Shown: positions 6,417 through 12,209 of the stretch, in pieces
Position numbering within the stretch: position 1 is the stretch's first letter
Layout: every line of letters begins with the position of its first letter
NCBI RefSeq assembly: GCF_019052655.1
Contig: NZ_JAHQVB010000058.1
Location: forward strand, 1 to 12,209
Direction of reading: 5' to 3'
From: Holdemanella porci
Lineage (GTDB): Bacteria; Bacillota_I; Bacilli_A; Erysipelotrichales; Erysipelotrichaceae
Length of the DNA: 12,209 nt
The notes under the pieces: generated by a model
The model's input: the letters and a program-made list of their open reading frames with translations, nothing else
The model's database searches: none
Told to the model about the DNA's origin: nothing
Made by a program: the position numbers and the translations under genes

Positions 6417-7558
6417 GCTAATTTCTTTTCAATATCTTCGATTTCTTGTTCAAGTTGTTTGATAAAATCTTCTTTATCTTCTACCTGATCCTGTAAGTCA
6501 GCTACTGTAGCTTCACTTACCAAACCAGTCATATCATCCTGAAGACGTTTGATTTGACGTTTTTGGTTTGCGATTTGTACTTCTTTACGAGAAATAATTT
6601 CTGACATGTGTTCACGCCAGTTAGCACGACGCTTTTCACTAGCCGATTTTAAACCCGCAAAGTATTCATCCATAACTCCTCTGAACTCATTCCAGATTTC
6701 GTCTTCTTTATCTTTTCCACAGAAACCAATTGATTTCCATTTGTTAGACAATTCTTTCATCATTGCCGTTTGTTCGCGAGTATATTCCTGTAAACCAGCA
6801 ATTGATTTAGCTTCCTTAACTAAAGCTTGTTTTTCAGCATATTTTTCAGCATGTTCAACATGCAATTTTTCATAGAATTCATTACGTTTCGCATAGAATT
6901 TTTGGCGAGCCTCATTAAACGCATTCCATAAATCATCATCAAATTCACGACCTGCATTTCCTGCTGCTTTCCATGCATCCATCAATTCTTTATATTTAGC
7001 ACTTGTTTTTTGCCATTCTTCTGAATCCTGTAAAGACTTAGCTTTTTCAATTAAATCTTCTTTTACCTTTTTGGCATTTTCAAACTGAACCGCTCTATTT
7101 TCCCAGTTTGCATGTTTACGATCATAGAACTTCTGACGAGCTGCATTGAAACGCTCCCACAATTCATCATCCGTTTTCTTTCCGGCATTTCCTGAAGCTT
7201 TCCATTCATCCATTAAAGAAGTCATTTTTTCAGTAGCCTTCTTAAAATCATCTGATAAAGAAGTTTTTTCAGCTTCCTTAATCAAAGCTTCCTTAGCCTC
7301 TACAACCTTTTGAGACAATGCCTTTTGCTTCTCATAAACCTTTTCAACATTTGCCTCAAATTCTTCTCTTAACTTTTCTTCTGCCAAAGACTCCCCAAAT
7401 CCAGTCTTTCTCCATTTTTTCTTTAAATCATTCACAAAGCGAACAGCTTCGTTGAAATCTTCAATTTCATCAACTTTTTTTGATTCTTCGACAAGAGCCT
7501 GTTTTTGGTCAATACCGGCTTCCATATCTTCAAATTCTTCGTAAAATTCTTTTTCCAT
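6410..7558 (-). CDS. DUF349 repeat protein, coiled-coil
   Basis: This 382-residue acidic, highly helical cytoplasmic protein contains four DUF349-type repeats. Each has a W-K core and a following aromatic helix: WRKTGFG near residue 49, WKASGNAG near 119, WKAAGNAG near 196 and WKSIGFCG near 274, with partners such as DELWERFNAARQKFYDR. Repeats two and three are nearly identical. A predicted coiled coil of about 60 residues (ISRKEVQIANQKRQIKRL onwards) closes the protein. The domain's function is not established. The chosen start is the ATG at 7558. In-frame codons continue upstream to 7636 but cross the -10 region and the tRNA terminator. The SD is poor (GAAAGCTGAG). It has its own promoter and terminator, so it is probably a single-gene unit. 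Confidence 0.9.
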   Translation of the reverse strand: MEKEFYEEFEDMEAGIDQKQALVEESKKVDEIEDFNEAVRFVNDLKKKWRKTGFGESLAEEKLREEFEANVEKVYEKQKALSQKVVEAKEALIKEAEKTSLSDDFKKATEKMTSLMDEWKASGNAGKKTDDELWERFNAARQKFYDRKHANWENRAVQFENAKKVKEDLIEKAKSLQDSEEWQKTSAKYKELMDAWKAAGNAGREFDDDLWNAFNEARQKFYAKRNEFYEKLHVEHAEKYAEKQALVKEAKSIAGLQEYTREQTAMMKELSNKWKSIGFCGKDKEDEIWNEFRGVMDEYFAGLKSASEKRRANWREHMSEIISRKEVQIANQKRQIKRLQDDMTGLVSEATVADLQDQVEDKEDFIKQLEQEIEDIEKKLAE

Positions 7559-7595
7559 ACATCTACTCAGCTTTCTAATCATCCGATTACTTATG

Positions 7596-7601
7596 ATTAT
7601 A
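7596..7601 (-). promoter_or_regulatory. -10 element of the DUF349 gene
   Basis: A perfect TATAAT is present on the minus strand, about 38 bp before the ATG at 7558. The -35 (TTTATA at 17 bp) is poor and abuts the T-run of the tRNA terminator. Confidence 0.5.
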
Positions 7602-7621
7602 ACATATAAAAAAAAAAGTAT

Positions 7622-7645
7622 AAAAAAAAACTGCATTTGCAGTTT
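7622..7645 (-). terminator. Terminator of the tRNA pair
   Basis: AAACTGCA/TGCAGTTT (7645-7638 and 7635-7628 on the minus strand) is an almost loopless palindrome, effectively about 7 bp with a 4-nt loop. It is followed by nine T (7630-7622) and lies 12 bp after the tRNA-Ala CCA end. Confidence 0.85.
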
Positions 7646-7657
7646 AAATTTTATAAA

Positions 7658-7733
7658 TGGTGGAGCGTATCGGGATCGAACCGATGACCCCCTGCGTGCA
7701 AGGCAGGTGCTCTCCCAGCTGAGCTAACACCCC
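7658..7733 (-). tRNA. tRNA-Ala (anticodon TGC)
   Basis: The 76-nt minus-strand sequence starts GGGGTGTTAGCTCAGCTGGG, has anticodon loop CTTGCAC (anticodon TGC), T-arm GGTTCGATCC and an encoded CCA. The acceptor stem GGGGTGT/ACGCTCC pairs fully with two G-U pairs. It reads GCA and, by wobble, other Ala codons. It follows tRNA-Ile by 26 bp in the same transcript. Confidence 0.97.
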
Positions 7734-7759
7734 ATTATAGTAAGCGTCTAAAGAAATCA

Positions 7760-7836
<77 letters not shown>

Positions 7837-7857
7837 ATATCCCCAAGACGCTCATAT

Positions 7858-7885
7858 ATAATACCATAAATATTCATCTTTGCAA
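7858..7885 (-). promoter_or_regulatory. Promoter of the tRNA-Ile/tRNA-Ala unit
   Basis: On the minus strand TTGCAA (7885-7880), 16 bp, then TATTAT (7863-7858), ending 21 bp before the tRNA-Ile. The -35 begins only 8 bp after the stop codon of the exporter gene. No terminator is visible between the exporter and the tRNAs, so some readthrough is likely. Confidence 0.6.
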
Positions 7886-7893
7886 GTACTTTT

Positions 7894-8349
7894 TTACTTT
7901 TTTTCTAAAAATTTTCTCTTTTCCTGATAATACACACGCATAATTGTGGAAACCAATAGGATTCCCAAAGCCAAAACACCCGCAATACTCAACGTTTGAA
8001 GCCCCATATTTAGTGTGTTTTGAGCATCCCCACGAATGGCCGCAAGCATCGTACGATACATACCGCCTCCAGGAACCAATGGAATCAATGCACAAACTAA
8101 AAATGTTGTGACTGGTGTCTTACATTGTCGTGCCAATATTTCTGATGCTAAGGCTAAACCTAAAGCCCCATAGAAATTGGATAATATTTCAGAACAATCT
8201 AAATACAGTCCCACCTTGTAACAGACACCACCAATGGCGCCTACAACACCGGCTAGCCATAAATTTCTTCCTTTAATATTAAATAGGAAACCAAACCCTA
8301 AACTAGCAAGGAATGAAGAGATTCCTGCTTTTAAAATCACATATATCAT
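7894..8349 (-). CDS. Threonine/serine exporter, small membrane subunit (ThrE_2 / YjjB type)
   Basis: This 151-residue membrane protein corresponds to the C-terminal half of ThrE-type amino acid exporters. About five hydrophobic segments are visible (starting MIYVILKAGISSFLASLGFG and including TFLVCALIPLVPGGGMYRTM), with the PLVPGGGMY signature that is typical of this half. It ends in a basic tail (YYQEKRKFLEKK) on the cytoplasmic side. The ATG follows AGGGGAATGAATT, whose SD overlaps the stop codon of the upstream gene 11 bp away. The two are clearly one operon and should form one transporter. The substrate is inferred from the family only. Confidence 0.9.
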   Translation of the reverse strand: MIYVILKAGISSFLASLGFGFLFNIKGRNLWLAGVVGAIGGVCYKVGLYLDCSEILSNFYGALGLALASEILARQCKTPVTTFLVCALIPLVPGGGMYRTMLAAIRGDAQNTLNMGLQTLSIAGVLALGILLVSTIMRVYYQEKRKFLEKK

Positions 8350-8360
8350 AATTCATTCCC

Positions 8361-9110
8361 CTATATCCAAAAATACATCACAAAACCAGCCCCTACCGCA
8401 ATGGCAATAGCACACAAAAAGGCATCAACCGCTCTTGCGACACCAGAAACATAATCTCCTGCAATCGTATCACGAATCGCATTGGTAATCGCAAGTCCAG
8501 GCACTAAAAGCATAAAGCTAGAAATAACCATAATATCCACATTCGTCTGCGGTAATGCTTGATGGATCAATTGCGCACTCAGTGCTGCAGATCCTGCCGA
8601 TATCGCATTATTCAAGAAAGAATTTAGTTTGTGTTTTGACAAGAAACAGCTAATACAACGAATCAAAATTCCAATAAAAAAGGACATTACAATTTCTAAT
8701 AAAGTCCCATTAAAGAACATTCCAAATCCAGCAGCGCCAACCGCACCAAAAAGCATTGTCTCTTTAAATGTATAGCGAGACATCCCCTTAATTCGATCCA
8801 ATTCATTAGCTAACTCATCCACTGATATTGGATTTGAACAAATTCTTCTAGAAAGCGTATTAATTTGATCAATACGATTCAAATCTACCTCTCCCGTGTG
8901 TACCCTGCAAATACGCGTCATTGTTTGATTGTCATACGTCAAAGAAAACATGATACCCGTTAAAGTCACATAGCTATCCGCATATTCAATACCTTCAAAA
9001 CAATGACACATTCTGACCATTGTTTCTTCGACACGGCTGACTTCCGCACCACTCTCCACTAACATCTTTCCTGCTTCAATAATTGTATTCAATAACTTCT
9101 CAATATTCAT
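8361..9110 (-). CDS. Threonine/serine exporter, large subunit (ThrE N-terminal / YjjP type)
   Basis: This 249-residue protein has a soluble N-terminal part of about 110 residues with the family hallmark (AGKMLVESGAEVSRVEETMVRM), followed by about five membrane helices with LLVPGLAITNAIRD, a repeat-like counterpart of the LVPGGGM motif in its partner. Together with the downstream gene it makes a split ThrE-type exporter for threonine and serine. The ATG at 9110 was chosen because relatives begin at MNIEKLL; a TTG at 9116 is an alternative. No SD is visible. A perfect TATAAT (9122-9117) sits only 6 bp before the ATG, so the mRNA may be almost leaderless; otherwise it is read from the phosphate transporter gene through its terminator. 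Confidence 0.9.
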   Translation of the reverse strand: MNIEKLLNTIIEAGKMLVESGAEVSRVEETMVRMCHCFEGIEYADSYVTLTGIMFSLTYDNQTMTRICRVHTGEVDLNRIDQINTLSRRICSNPISVDELANELDRIKGMSRYTFKETMLFGAVGAAGFGMFFNGTLLEIVMSFFIGILIRCISCFLSKHKLNSFLNNAISAGSAALSAQLIHQALPQTNVDIMVISSFMLLVPGLAITNAIRDTIAGDYVSGVARAVDAFLCAIAIAVGAGFVMYFWI

Positions 9111-9116
9111 AATCAA

Positions 9117-9122
9117 ATTATA
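9117..9122 (-). promoter_or_regulatory. -10-like element immediately before the exporter start codon
   Basis: TATAAT on the minus strand, 6 bp from the ATG at 9110 and directly after the T-run of the preceding terminator. The corresponding -35 position (CAGTTT, 17 bp) falls inside the terminator hairpin and is poor, so promoter activity is uncertain. Confidence 0.3.
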
Positions 9123-9124
9123 AC

Positions 9125-9151
9125 AAAAAATAAGCAGAAAAACTGCTTATT
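9125..9151 (-). terminator. Terminator overlapping the Na/Pi cotransporter stop codon
   Basis: On the minus strand AATAAGCAG (9151-9143) pairs with CTGCTTATT (9137-9129) around five T, followed by TTTTTTG. The TAA stop codon (9152-9150) is at the foot of the stem. Confidence 0.85.
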
Positions 9152-10763
9152 AATCAGGAATTTCCACTGTAATCTTGTCCAGTTCTTGAGACACATTTAA
9201 AGCGTGGTCATTAATACGCTCAAAATCTGTAAAAATACGTGACAACATCATGCTGACTTCGCTTGAACATTTCTTTTGTTTTAAAGCTTGAATCTGTGCT
9301 TCACGCCAACTAGATACAAGTGAATCAATCACATCATCTTTACGTTCTGCCTCTTCTACATCATCCAAATCATTCTTCATATCCTCACATAACTTCTTCA
9401 TGTGCTCTATAATTTCAATTTCCGAAATTGTCATATCTCCTTGAAGACGTTTTGTCGCCTGATGATTCATATTCACGGCATAATCACTAATACGCTCAAT
9501 ATCCACTAACATCAAATAGTAGCTAGACAATGCTTGAGAAATATTCACATTCAAGTTTGGCGTAGCCAAAGCCGTACTAATATATTCACTAATGACTTTA
9601 TCCAAGTAATTGACTGTATCCTCTCTTTTGTAGATCTGTTCATCTGTCTTATCACTAAACTGCAACAATTGATCAAAAGCCTGATTTACATTCTCATACG
9701 CAAGACTCAACATGTGCATTGTTTCATCATTAATTTGTTTAACCGAAATAGCTGCACCACCAATCATCTTCTTAGACTTAGGTAGTGGCTGCAAATACAA
9801 TAAACGCTCATCTTCAATCTCTTTATTTTCAACCGGCAAGATGTGTTGTGCAAACTCAGCCAAATACTTTCCAAATGGAAGCAACAAGATTGTTGTACAA
9901 ACATTAAATATAGTATGCATATTCGCAATCTGTGCAATCGGATTGTATGGCGTTAAATGAATAACCCCAGATACCAATGGTGTAAACATACATACAATTG
10001 TAAAGATCGTTGTACCAATGATATTAAAGCTCAAGTGAATGGCGGTAGCCTGCTTAGCCTCACGACTTGTTCCAATTGAAGCAAGAACAGCCGTAATACA
10101 AGTACCAATATTCTGCCCAAACAACACATATACAGCTCCATCCAAGCCAATAACACCACTGGCTGCTAGGGCTTGTAAAATACCTACTGAAGCTGAACTC
10201 GATTGAATCAAAGCCGTAAATCCTGCACCCACCAAAATACCTACTAATGGATTTGAGAAATGTGTGACTAATTCAACAAATTCTTTTGATTCTCTTAATG
10301 GCATCATAGCTGTACTCATCATATTCATACCAATAAAAAGAATACCCAAACCTGCAATGATCTGCCCAATATCGGTTGCTTTGGCACTCTTGGTAAACAT
10401 AATCAATGCCACACCCATAAAGGCAACTAATGGAGCAATGGCACTTACATCCAGCGCGATCAACTGACCCGTAATGGTTGTACCGACGTTAGCTCCCATA
10501 ATAATCCATACAGCTTGTTGTAAAGTCATCATCTGTGCGTTGACAAATCCAACGACCATAACTGTTGTTGCACTCGAACTTTGAATAACCGCCGTAACAA
10601 GCGCACCTACAATGACTCCTAAAAATCGATTTGAAGTTAATTTCTCCAAAATTTGTTTTAAACGATCTCCAGCCGCAGCTTCAAGACCATTTCCCATCAT
10701 CTGCATTCCATATAGGAATAAAGCTAATCCACCCAATAAAGACAATATATTTGTTGTTGTCAT
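9150..10763 (-). CDS. Na+/phosphate cotransporter family protein with PhoU-like domain
   Basis: This 537-residue membrane protein carries the two inverted Na/Pi-cotransporter repeats, each with the signature QSSSA (residues 61-65 and 187-191), flanked by glycine-rich helices (GANVGTTITG, GQNIGTCITA). After about eight hydrophobic segments a linker at about 310-340 leads into a helical cytoplasmic domain (about 345-530) resembling PhoU, which in related proteins is thought to regulate transport. The family imports or exports phosphate with Na+. The start at the ATG at 10763 follows AAAAGGTGG at a 5-nt spacing; a GTG further upstream is less likely. It is the first gene of the minus-strand run. 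Two TTAACA repeats lie about 70 bp upstream of its start and suggest phosphate control. Confidence 0.93.
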   Translation of the reverse strand: MTTTNILSLLGGLALFLYGMQMMGNGLEAAAGDRLKQILEKLTSNRFLGVIVGALVTAVIQSSSATTVMVVGFVNAQMMTLQQAVWIIMGANVGTTITGQLIALDVSAIAPLVAFMGVALIMFTKSAKATDIGQIIAGLGILFIGMNMMSTAMMPLRESKEFVELVTHFSNPLVGILVGAGFTALIQSSSASVGILQALAASGVIGLDGAVYVLFGQNIGTCITAVLASIGTSREAKQATAIHLSFNIIGTTIFTIVCMFTPLVSGVIHLTPYNPIAQIANMHTIFNVCTTILLLPFGKYLAEFAQHILPVENKEIEDERLLYLQPLPKSKKMIGGAAISVKQINDETMHMLSLAYENVNQAFDQLLQFSDKTDEQIYKREDTVNYLDKVISEYISTALATPNLNVNISQALSSYYLMLVDIERISDYAVNMNHQATKRLQGDMTISEIEIIEHMKKLCEDMKNDLDDVEEAERKDDVIDSLVSSWREAQIQALKQKKCSSEVSMMLSRIFTDFERINDHALNVSQELDKITVEIPD

Positions 10764-10830
10764 ATTTTCCACCTTTTCATAATTACACACTTAATATAAA
10801 TTTAAACGCAAATTCATACTATCTTTACAA

Positions 10831-10847
10831 TGTTAAATCTATGTTAA
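10831..10847 (-). promoter_or_regulatory. Candidate Pho box (two TTAACA repeats, 11-bp period)
   Basis: On the minus strand TTAACA-TAGAT-TTAACA (10847-10831) matches the TT(A/T/C)ACA-N5-TT(A/T/C)ACA site bound by PhoP in Bacillus. A weaker TTAAAT repeat lies about 10 bp further upstream. It points toward the phosphate transporter gene and also sits next to the -35 of the divergent M20 gene. A site for the phosphate-starvation regulator is inference. Confidence 0.45.
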
Positions 10848-10852
10848 ATTTA

Positions 10853-10880
10853 TTTAACAATTCAAAATAGGGTGTATAAT
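10853..10880 (+). promoter_or_regulatory. Promoter of the M20 amidohydrolase
   Basis: TTTAAC (10853-10858), 16 bp, then a perfect TATAAT (10875-10880). It is followed by AAAGGAG (10891-10897) and the ATG at 10904. The -35 adjoins the TTAACA repeats, so one regulator could influence both divergent genes. Confidence 0.6.
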
Positions 10881-10903
10881 AACCCCAATAAAAGGAGAAT
10901 TTT

Positions 10904-11992
10904 ATGACAACAATCATTGAAAACAGAAGAAATTTACACCAAATTCCAGAAATTGAACTTACCACACAAAAGACAGCGCAATATATTGAAAACGTATTAG
11001 ACTTATATGACTGCATCATTGATCATCCCATCCAAAATAGTGTAACCGCCTATTTTGATAACCAAAAAGAAAAGACAATCGTATTCCGTTCCGATATGGA
11101 TGCACTTCCTATGGAAGAAAATACAGACCTAGAATTCAAAAGCACCAATGGATGTATGCACGCCTGCGGGCACGACGGCCATATGGCCATGGTTTTAGAA
11201 TTAGCGAAATATGCCAAGGAAAGCGACTACAACGTATTATTGTTATTTCAGCCAGGCGAAGAAAAACCTGGTGGCGCCAAACCTATCATTGAATCTAAAT
11301 TCTTCGATAAATTTAATATTGCCGCCATCTACGGAATACACATCTATCCAGAACTTGAAAAAGGCAAAGTCTATACGCGTCCTCATGAAATGATGGCAGG
11401 CGGATGTGAGTTTGAACTTTTAGTAAAAGGAAAAGCCAGTCATGCAGCCCAACCTCAAAATGGAATCAACGCACTAACGGCTTGTGTAGAAATTCTACAA
11501 AAGTCTTTAGAACAAGAAGAAAAAGCTTTCGACGACAACACATTCCACCTTCTTCATTTTGGAACTTTCCATTCTGGATCAGCTTTTAACATCATTGCTG
11601 ACCAAGCCCATGTACGAGGCTCTATTCGCTATTATGATCCAAAGGTATTTGATCAAATTGTGAATATCATTGAACAAAACATGAATAATGCAATCAAAAA
11701 ATACAAGGTGCAAGTAAACTTCAAAATCAATCACCACTATCCACCTGTATTCAACAACGAAGAATTATTCTATACAATATACAAAAACAATCTAGTCAAC
11801 AAACTAGAAAGCCCTGTACTTATCAGTGAAGACTTTGGCTACTATAGAAATGTAGCCCCATCTATCTTCTTCTTTTTAGGTACGGGAGACACCATTCCAT
11901 TACACTCAAATAAGTTCACCTTTGATGAAGCCATCCTATACAAAGGTGTGGAACTATACAGGAAACTATTAACGACAAAAAACCCATTCTAG
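10904..11992 (+). CDS. M20 family amidohydrolase / peptidase (M20D type)
   Basis: This 362-residue cytoplasmic metal-dependent hydrolase removes an acyl group from an N-acylated amino acid or cleaves a similar amide bond. Visible features are the start RRNLHQIPE, the metal-site block FRSDMDALPM (about 61-70) and HACGHDGHMAM (86-96, with Cys88 and His90 as likely ligands), the QPGEEKPGGA loop (Glu119/120), His146 in GIHIYPE, and His334 in PLHSNKF. The dimerisation domain (GKASHAAQPQNGINA, about 176-190) is complete. It is slightly short for the family but has all catalytic blocks. N-acetyldiaminopimelate deacetylase, hippurate-hydrolase-like and general aminoacylase activities cannot be separated by eye. 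It stands alone, divergent from the phosphate transporter, with its own promoter and a terminator that includes its last codons. Confidence 0.9.
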   Translation: MTTIIENRRNLHQIPEIELTTQKTAQYIENVLDLYDCIIDHPIQNSVTAYFDNQKEKTIVFRSDMDALPMEENTDLEFKSTNGCMHACGHDGHMAMVLELAKYAKESDYNVLLLFQPGEEKPGGAKPIIESKFFDKFNIAAIYGIHIYPELEKGKVYTRPHEMMAGGCEFELLVKGKASHAAQPQNGINALTACVEILQKSLEQEEKAFDDNTFHLLHFGTFHSGSAFNIIADQAHVRGSIRYYDPKVFDQIVNIIEQNMNNAIKKYKVQVNFKINHHYPPVFNNEELFYTIYKNNLVNKLESPVLISEDFGYYRNVAPSIFFFLGTGDTIPLHSNKFTFDEAILYKGVELYRKLLTTKNPF

Positions 11993-12013
11993 TAAGCACT
12001 AGGATGGGTTTTT
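11981..12013 (+). terminator. Terminator formed by the last codons of the M20 gene
   Basis: AACCCATTCTAGT (11981-11993) pairs with ACTAGGATGGGTT (11998-12010), 13 bp with one T-G pair, around AAGC; a T-run follows. The codons for Asn-Pro-Phe and the TAG stop form the left arm. Confidence 0.9.
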
Positions 12014-12029
12014 ATTATTATGATACCTA

Positions 12030-12103
12030 AAAACCACGCTTAAAAGGCGTGGTTTTCTCTGCGGCTATAAAACTTTACTGCCTGCTCGCAAAGGGCTTCA
12101 TTT
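12030..12103. repeat. Palindromic hairpin and flank, possibly a mobile-element end
   Basis: AAAACCACGC (12030-12039) and GCGTGGTTTT (12047-12056) form a perfect 10-bp stem with loop TTAAAAG. On the minus strand its flank is GC-richer than its surroundings (AAGCCCTTTGCGAGCAGGCAG). The stem could simply terminate the minus-strand gene that stops at 12104. The stable hairpin plus an unusual flank also recalls the subterminal hairpins of IS200/IS605-type elements, but no tnpA or tnpB is visible here. On the minus strand a 30-codon frame without a start (ending SRRENHAF) is also open. Confidence 0.35.
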
Positions 12104-12209
12104 TTACTTATTCTTTCTCCTTGCTTTTTCTTGTTTATACGCCTGTTGGTGTGGTTCTGAGAATGGATTTGCGTACTCTTTTACACTCATTTTATCCATT
12201 GCTATATCG
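12104..12209 (-). CDS. 3' end of an unidentified gene (runs off the window)
   Basis: The minus strand is open from the window edge to a TAA at 12106-12104. It encodes ...DIAMDKMSVKEYANPFSEPHQQ and then a basic tail, AYKQEKARRKNK. ATG codons at about 12199 and 12190 could be starts of a roughly 28-31-residue peptide, but no SD is visible in the few bases available. It may equally be the C-terminus of a longer protein. No family is recognisable. Confidence 0.4.
   Translation of the reverse strand, partial: DIAMDKMSVKEYANPFSEPHQQAYKQEKARRKNK

Noticed and set aside
7874..8095. Overlapping 73-codon frame within the exporter small subunit
   Set aside because: Frame-shifted shadow; the Cys/Gly/Ser-rich translation is not protein-like and the true frame has the exporter motifs.

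Overview
This AT-rich window looks like the chromosome of a low-GC Gram-positive bacterium. Strong Shine-Dalgarno sites, U-tailed terminators, a DhaS-like TetR regulator, M20D amidohydrolase and DUF349 proteins all fit Firmicutes. The compact style suggests the Erysipelotrichia, but that placement is inference. The code is standard: TAA, TAG and TGA all end intact genes and Trp is TGG.

Layout. (1) Positions 1-2,960, minus strand: the 5' tip of an unknown gene, then a MATE efflux pump broken by one in-frame TAG, behind an intact AraC-family regulator. (2) Positions 2,970-3,380: no intact gene, but on the minus strand a 90-codon reading frame with its own promoter, SD and probable terminator, interrupted by one in-frame TGA. 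(3) Positions 3,340-6,183, plus strand: a fatty-acid hydratase locus. A hairpin-rich leader ends in a terminator 14 nt before a TetR/DhaS-like regulator, which is followed by its own terminator, an inverted repeat and an oleate hydratase with an unusual N-terminal hydrophobic extension. (4) Positions 6,182-10,763, all minus: in transcription order a Na+/phosphate cotransporter with PhoU-like tail, the two halves of a split ThrE-type threonine/serine exporter, tRNA-Ile(GAT), tRNA-Ala(TGC), a four-repeat DUF349 protein and a small unknown protein. (5) Positions 10,764-12,209: a divergent M20-family amidohydrolase, a second hairpin of uncertain origin, and the 3' end of an unidentified minus-strand gene.

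How the genes work together. The hydratase detoxifies or modifies unsaturated fatty acids. The adjacent TetR protein is the obvious candidate regulator, and the leader suggests attenuation of that regulator. The phosphate transporter has two TTAACA repeats 11 bp apart upstream, as in a PhoP/PhoB box. Most genes are single units closed by a terminator that starts inside or just after the stop codon.

Most worth checking: the structured leader before tetR, the anchor-like extension of the oleate hydratase, the two reading frames each broken by a single stop codon, and the Pho-box-like repeats. I see no CRISPR array, intact transposase or prophage, and no multi-gene system that is clearly new.
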